From Pseudomonadota bacterium (GTDB lineage: Bacteria > Desulfobacterota > Desulfovibrionia > Desulfovibrionales > Desulfovibrionaceae), in NCBI GenBank assembly GCA_023453335.1, contig JAEXTU010000039.1, forward strand, positions 1-6,711: DNA of 6,711 nucleotides, read 5' to 3'. A program made the position numbers and the translations under genes. The notes beneath the pieces were generated by a model. It was not told the DNA's origin. It ran no database searches and was given only the letters and a program-made list of their open reading frames with translations. Positions 5,337-6,711 of the stretch are shown here, in pieces; position 1 is the first letter of the stretch, and each line of letters begins with the position of its first letter.

Positions 5337-5833
5337 GGCGTGTTCCCCGCAACGGTCGGCAGGCCGGCCGCCTCCCACTCCGCCATGCCGCCGGTGAAGA
5401 CCTTCACCCCGGAGTAGCCGAGCATGAGGAGGTTCTCGGCCAGGTCCCGGCCCAGGGGGCAGGCCGGGTCGTGGCAATAGGCCACCAGGGGCCGGTCCTT
5501 GGGACCGTCGGCCAGGAGGGCCTCCACCTGGTCCGCGAACAGGTCCGGGGGGATGTTGCGCGCGCCCGGGATGTGGCCCGCGGCATAGTCCGCCGGGAAG
5601 CGGGCGTCCAGGAACACCGCCCCGGCCCGGTGCAGGGACTGGGCCGCGGCCAGGTCCAGGGCCGGCGCGCCGCCCTCCTCTGCTGGGGCAGAGGAGGCCG
5701 CCGGCTGCGGGGTGGGACTCCAGGCCAGGCCGCGGAGGTGCGCGTTGGCCGCCCAGGCCAGGGCCGCGGCCAGGCCCAGCAGGAACAGGGCCTGGAACAG
5801 GGCCGGGAAGAGCATGGCGCGCCAGCGGGACAT
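5333..5833 (-). CDS. Membrane-anchored rhodanese-like protein
   Basis: A 166-residue protein: one N-terminal transmembrane helix (about 8-30, uncleaved signal anchor), an Ala/Pro linker (38-57), then a single rhodanese domain (58-160). Motifs: FLDARFPADYAAGHIPGA (74-91), the active-site loop beginning YCHDPACPLG (119-128) with catalytic Cys120, and FTGGMAEWEAAGLP (146-159). The basic MSRWR start suggests an N-in orientation, placing the domain in the periplasm. A second cysteine, Cys125, lies in or beside the active loop, which may allow a disulfide with Cys120 in place of or besides a persulfide. Single rhodanese domains carry sulfane sulfur as a cysteine persulfide. Overlap with the MauE-like gene suggests a redox pair. 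No clear ribosome site precedes the ATG at 5833, and no in-frame start exists just upstream. Confidence 0.9.
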   Translation of the reverse strand: MSRWRAMLFPALFQALFLLGLAAALAWAANAHLRGLAWSPTPQPAASSAPAEEGGAPALDLAAAQSLHRAGAVFLDARFPADYAAGHIPGARNIPPDLFADQVEALLADGPKDRPLVAYCHDPACPLGRDLAENLLMLGYSGVKVFTGGMAEWEAAGLPTVAGNTP

Positions 5834-5841
5834 GGCCGATG

Positions 5842-5870
5842 TGCATATCCCCGGGGCCGCGCGCCGTCAA
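5842..5870 (-). promoter_or_regulatory. Candidate promoter of the membrane rhodanese-MauE pair
   Basis: Minus strand TTGACG (5870-5865), 17-base spacer, TATGCA (5847-5842). The -35 matches five of six, the -10 three of six. Initiation would fall only a few bases from the ATG at 5833, which fits the absence of a ribosome site and would give a nearly leaderless mRNA. Low confidence. Confidence 0.25.
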
Positions 5871-5926
5871 CGCCGGGTGGCGCAAGGCGTGAGCCTGTGC
5901 TATGCCGGGGCCAGACGGAGGAGCCC

Positions 5927-6711
5927 ATGCCCGACTACACCGACCTCACCCCGGTCCAGGCCCGCGCCTATCTGGCGGCGCACGGATCGGACGCCTTCAC
6001 CCTGCTCGACGTGCGCCAGGACTGGGAATACGCGGAGATGCACATCCCCGGGGCCAAACACATCCCCCTGCCCGAGCTGGCCGAGCGGGTGGCCGAGCTG
6101 GACCGGGGCAAGCCGGTGCTGGCCTACTGCCGCTCCGGCGGCCGCAGCTCGGCCGCGGCCGGGTTCCTGGCCGGCCAGGGCTTCGGCCGGGTGCTCAACC
6201 TGGCCGGCGGCGTGAGCGCCTGGCAGGGCGAGGCGGTGAGCGGCGGCCCGGACTTGGGCCTGGACTTCTTCGCCGGGGCCGCCGGCCCCCGGGACGTGGT
6301 GCTGCGGGCCTGCGGCATGGAGCAGAACCTGAACCGGTTCTACGCCGGCCTAGCCCGGAAGGCCGGGGACCCCGAAACCCGGGACACCTTCGCCCGGCTG
6401 GCCGGGTTCGAGGAAAAGCACATCGCCTGGCTGCTCATCGTGCACCGCCAGGCCACGGGCGAGGCCCTGAGCGTGGCCGACTTCCTGGACAAGGCCCTGG
6501 ACCTGGCCCTGGAGGGCGGCATCACCGCCGAGGACTTCCTGGAGCAGAACCCGGACCTCCTGGACTCGCCCCGGGCCGCCCTGGAGGCGGGCATGGCCAT
6601 CGAGGCCTATGCCCAGGACCTCTACGCCCGCCTGGCCGCCAGCGCCACGGACCAGGAGTCGGAAAAGCTCCTGCTGCGCCTGGCCGACGAGGAAAAGGCC
6701 CACCTCAAGGT
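5927..6711 (+). CDS. Rhodanese fused to ferritin-like (rubrerythrin-type) diiron domain (partial, 3' end off window)
   Basis: The only plus-strand gene; 261 codons and two bases are present and probably only the last few residues are missing. Residues 1-100 are a cytoplasmic rhodanese: LLDVRQDWEYAEMHIPGAKHIPL in two parts (26-40, 41-48), active loop CRSGGRS (68-74) with catalytic Cys68, and LAGGVSAW (92-99). After a short linker, residues ~122-261 form a four-helix ferritin-like domain with a full set of carboxylate-bridged diiron ligands: Glu132 (MEQN), Glu162/His165 (EEKH), Glu226 (AIEAY) and Glu256/His259 (EEKAH). No signal peptide and no rubredoxin-type CxxC pair is seen in the window part. 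Rubrerythrin-like proteins reduce peroxide in anaerobes; joining to a rhodanese suggests peroxide or persulfide chemistry coupled to sulfane-sulfur transfer, which is inference. GGAGGAG ends three bases before the ATG, an excellent ribosome site. Confidence 0.9.
   Translation, partial: MPDYTDLTPVQARAYLAAHGSDAFTLLDVRQDWEYAEMHIPGAKHIPLPELAERVAELDRGKPVLAYCRSGGRSSAAAGFLAGQGFGRVLNLAGGVSAWQGEAVSGGPDLGLDFFAGAAGPRDVVLRACGMEQNLNRFYAGLARKAGDPETRDTFARLAGFEEKHIAWLLIVHRQATGEALSVADFLDKALDLALEGGITAEDFLEQNPDLLDSPRAALEAGMAIEAYAQDLYARLAASATDQESEKLLLRLADEEKAHLK

Noticed and set aside
5337..5885. Upstream extension of the MauE-like frame to 5885
   Set aside because: The added sequence is Gly/Pro/Arg low complexity and overlaps the rhodanese gene in a different frame; the GTGA overlap gives a standard MauE length.
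1..6711. Mobile element, CRISPR or phage defence system
   Set aside because: No transposase, integrase, terminal repeats, regular spacer repeats or nuclease-type proteins are seen; base composition is even across the genes.

Overview
The window looks like chromosomal DNA from a GC-rich member of the Desulfobacterota, most likely a Desulfovibrio-type sulfate reducer. That placement is inferred from high GC, dense packing, an orphan flagellar rod-like gene beside a sigma-54 activator, a complete NikR, FolE2, and rhodanese/ferritin-like proteins typical of anaerobes; no phylogenetic marker is present. Ten coding regions are supported, two of them cut by the window edges. Nine lie on the minus strand, so they read from right to left. 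Only the last gene is on the plus strand. I see no RNA gene, insertion sequence or CRISPR array.

In transcription order from the right: at 5834-5926 there is a divergent start. Rightward runs a rhodanese domain fused to a ferritin-like diiron four-helix domain (5927 to the edge). Leftward run a membrane-anchored, apparently periplasmic rhodanese (5833-5333) and a MauE/DoxX-family membrane protein (5336-4908), overlapping by four bases. A DUF4079-type four-helix membrane protein with conserved histidines follows (4839-4420) after a short gap that holds promoter-like and dyad sequences.

Next is a tight four-gene block: a class I SAM-dependent methyltransferase (4263-3574), the nickel-responsive repressor NikR (3549-3130), GTP cyclohydrolase FolE2 (3130-2351) and a small flagellar rod-like protein (2341-1958). 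Gaps are 24 bases, a one-base stop/start overlap, and 9 bases, so they are probably one transcript. The leader upstream of the methyltransferase holds a candidate NikR box and a strong hairpin.

The left part holds a sigma-54 activator with no N-terminal sensor domain (1797-790). It is preceded by a good sigma-70-type promoter whose -35 element lies inside a perfect inverted repeat. Just downstream is an exported protein with an AMIN-like beta domain and a long Ala/Pro/Lys linker (762 to the left edge).

Themes: metal-dependent gene control beside a metal-dependent enzyme (nikR-folE2), two different rhodaneses back to back, and flagellar/sigma-54 regulation. No wholly new system is evident. 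The points most worth testing are the palindrome on the activator promoter, NikR control of the methyltransferase-nikR-folE2 block, and the rhodanese/MauE versus rhodanese/ferritin divergent pair.
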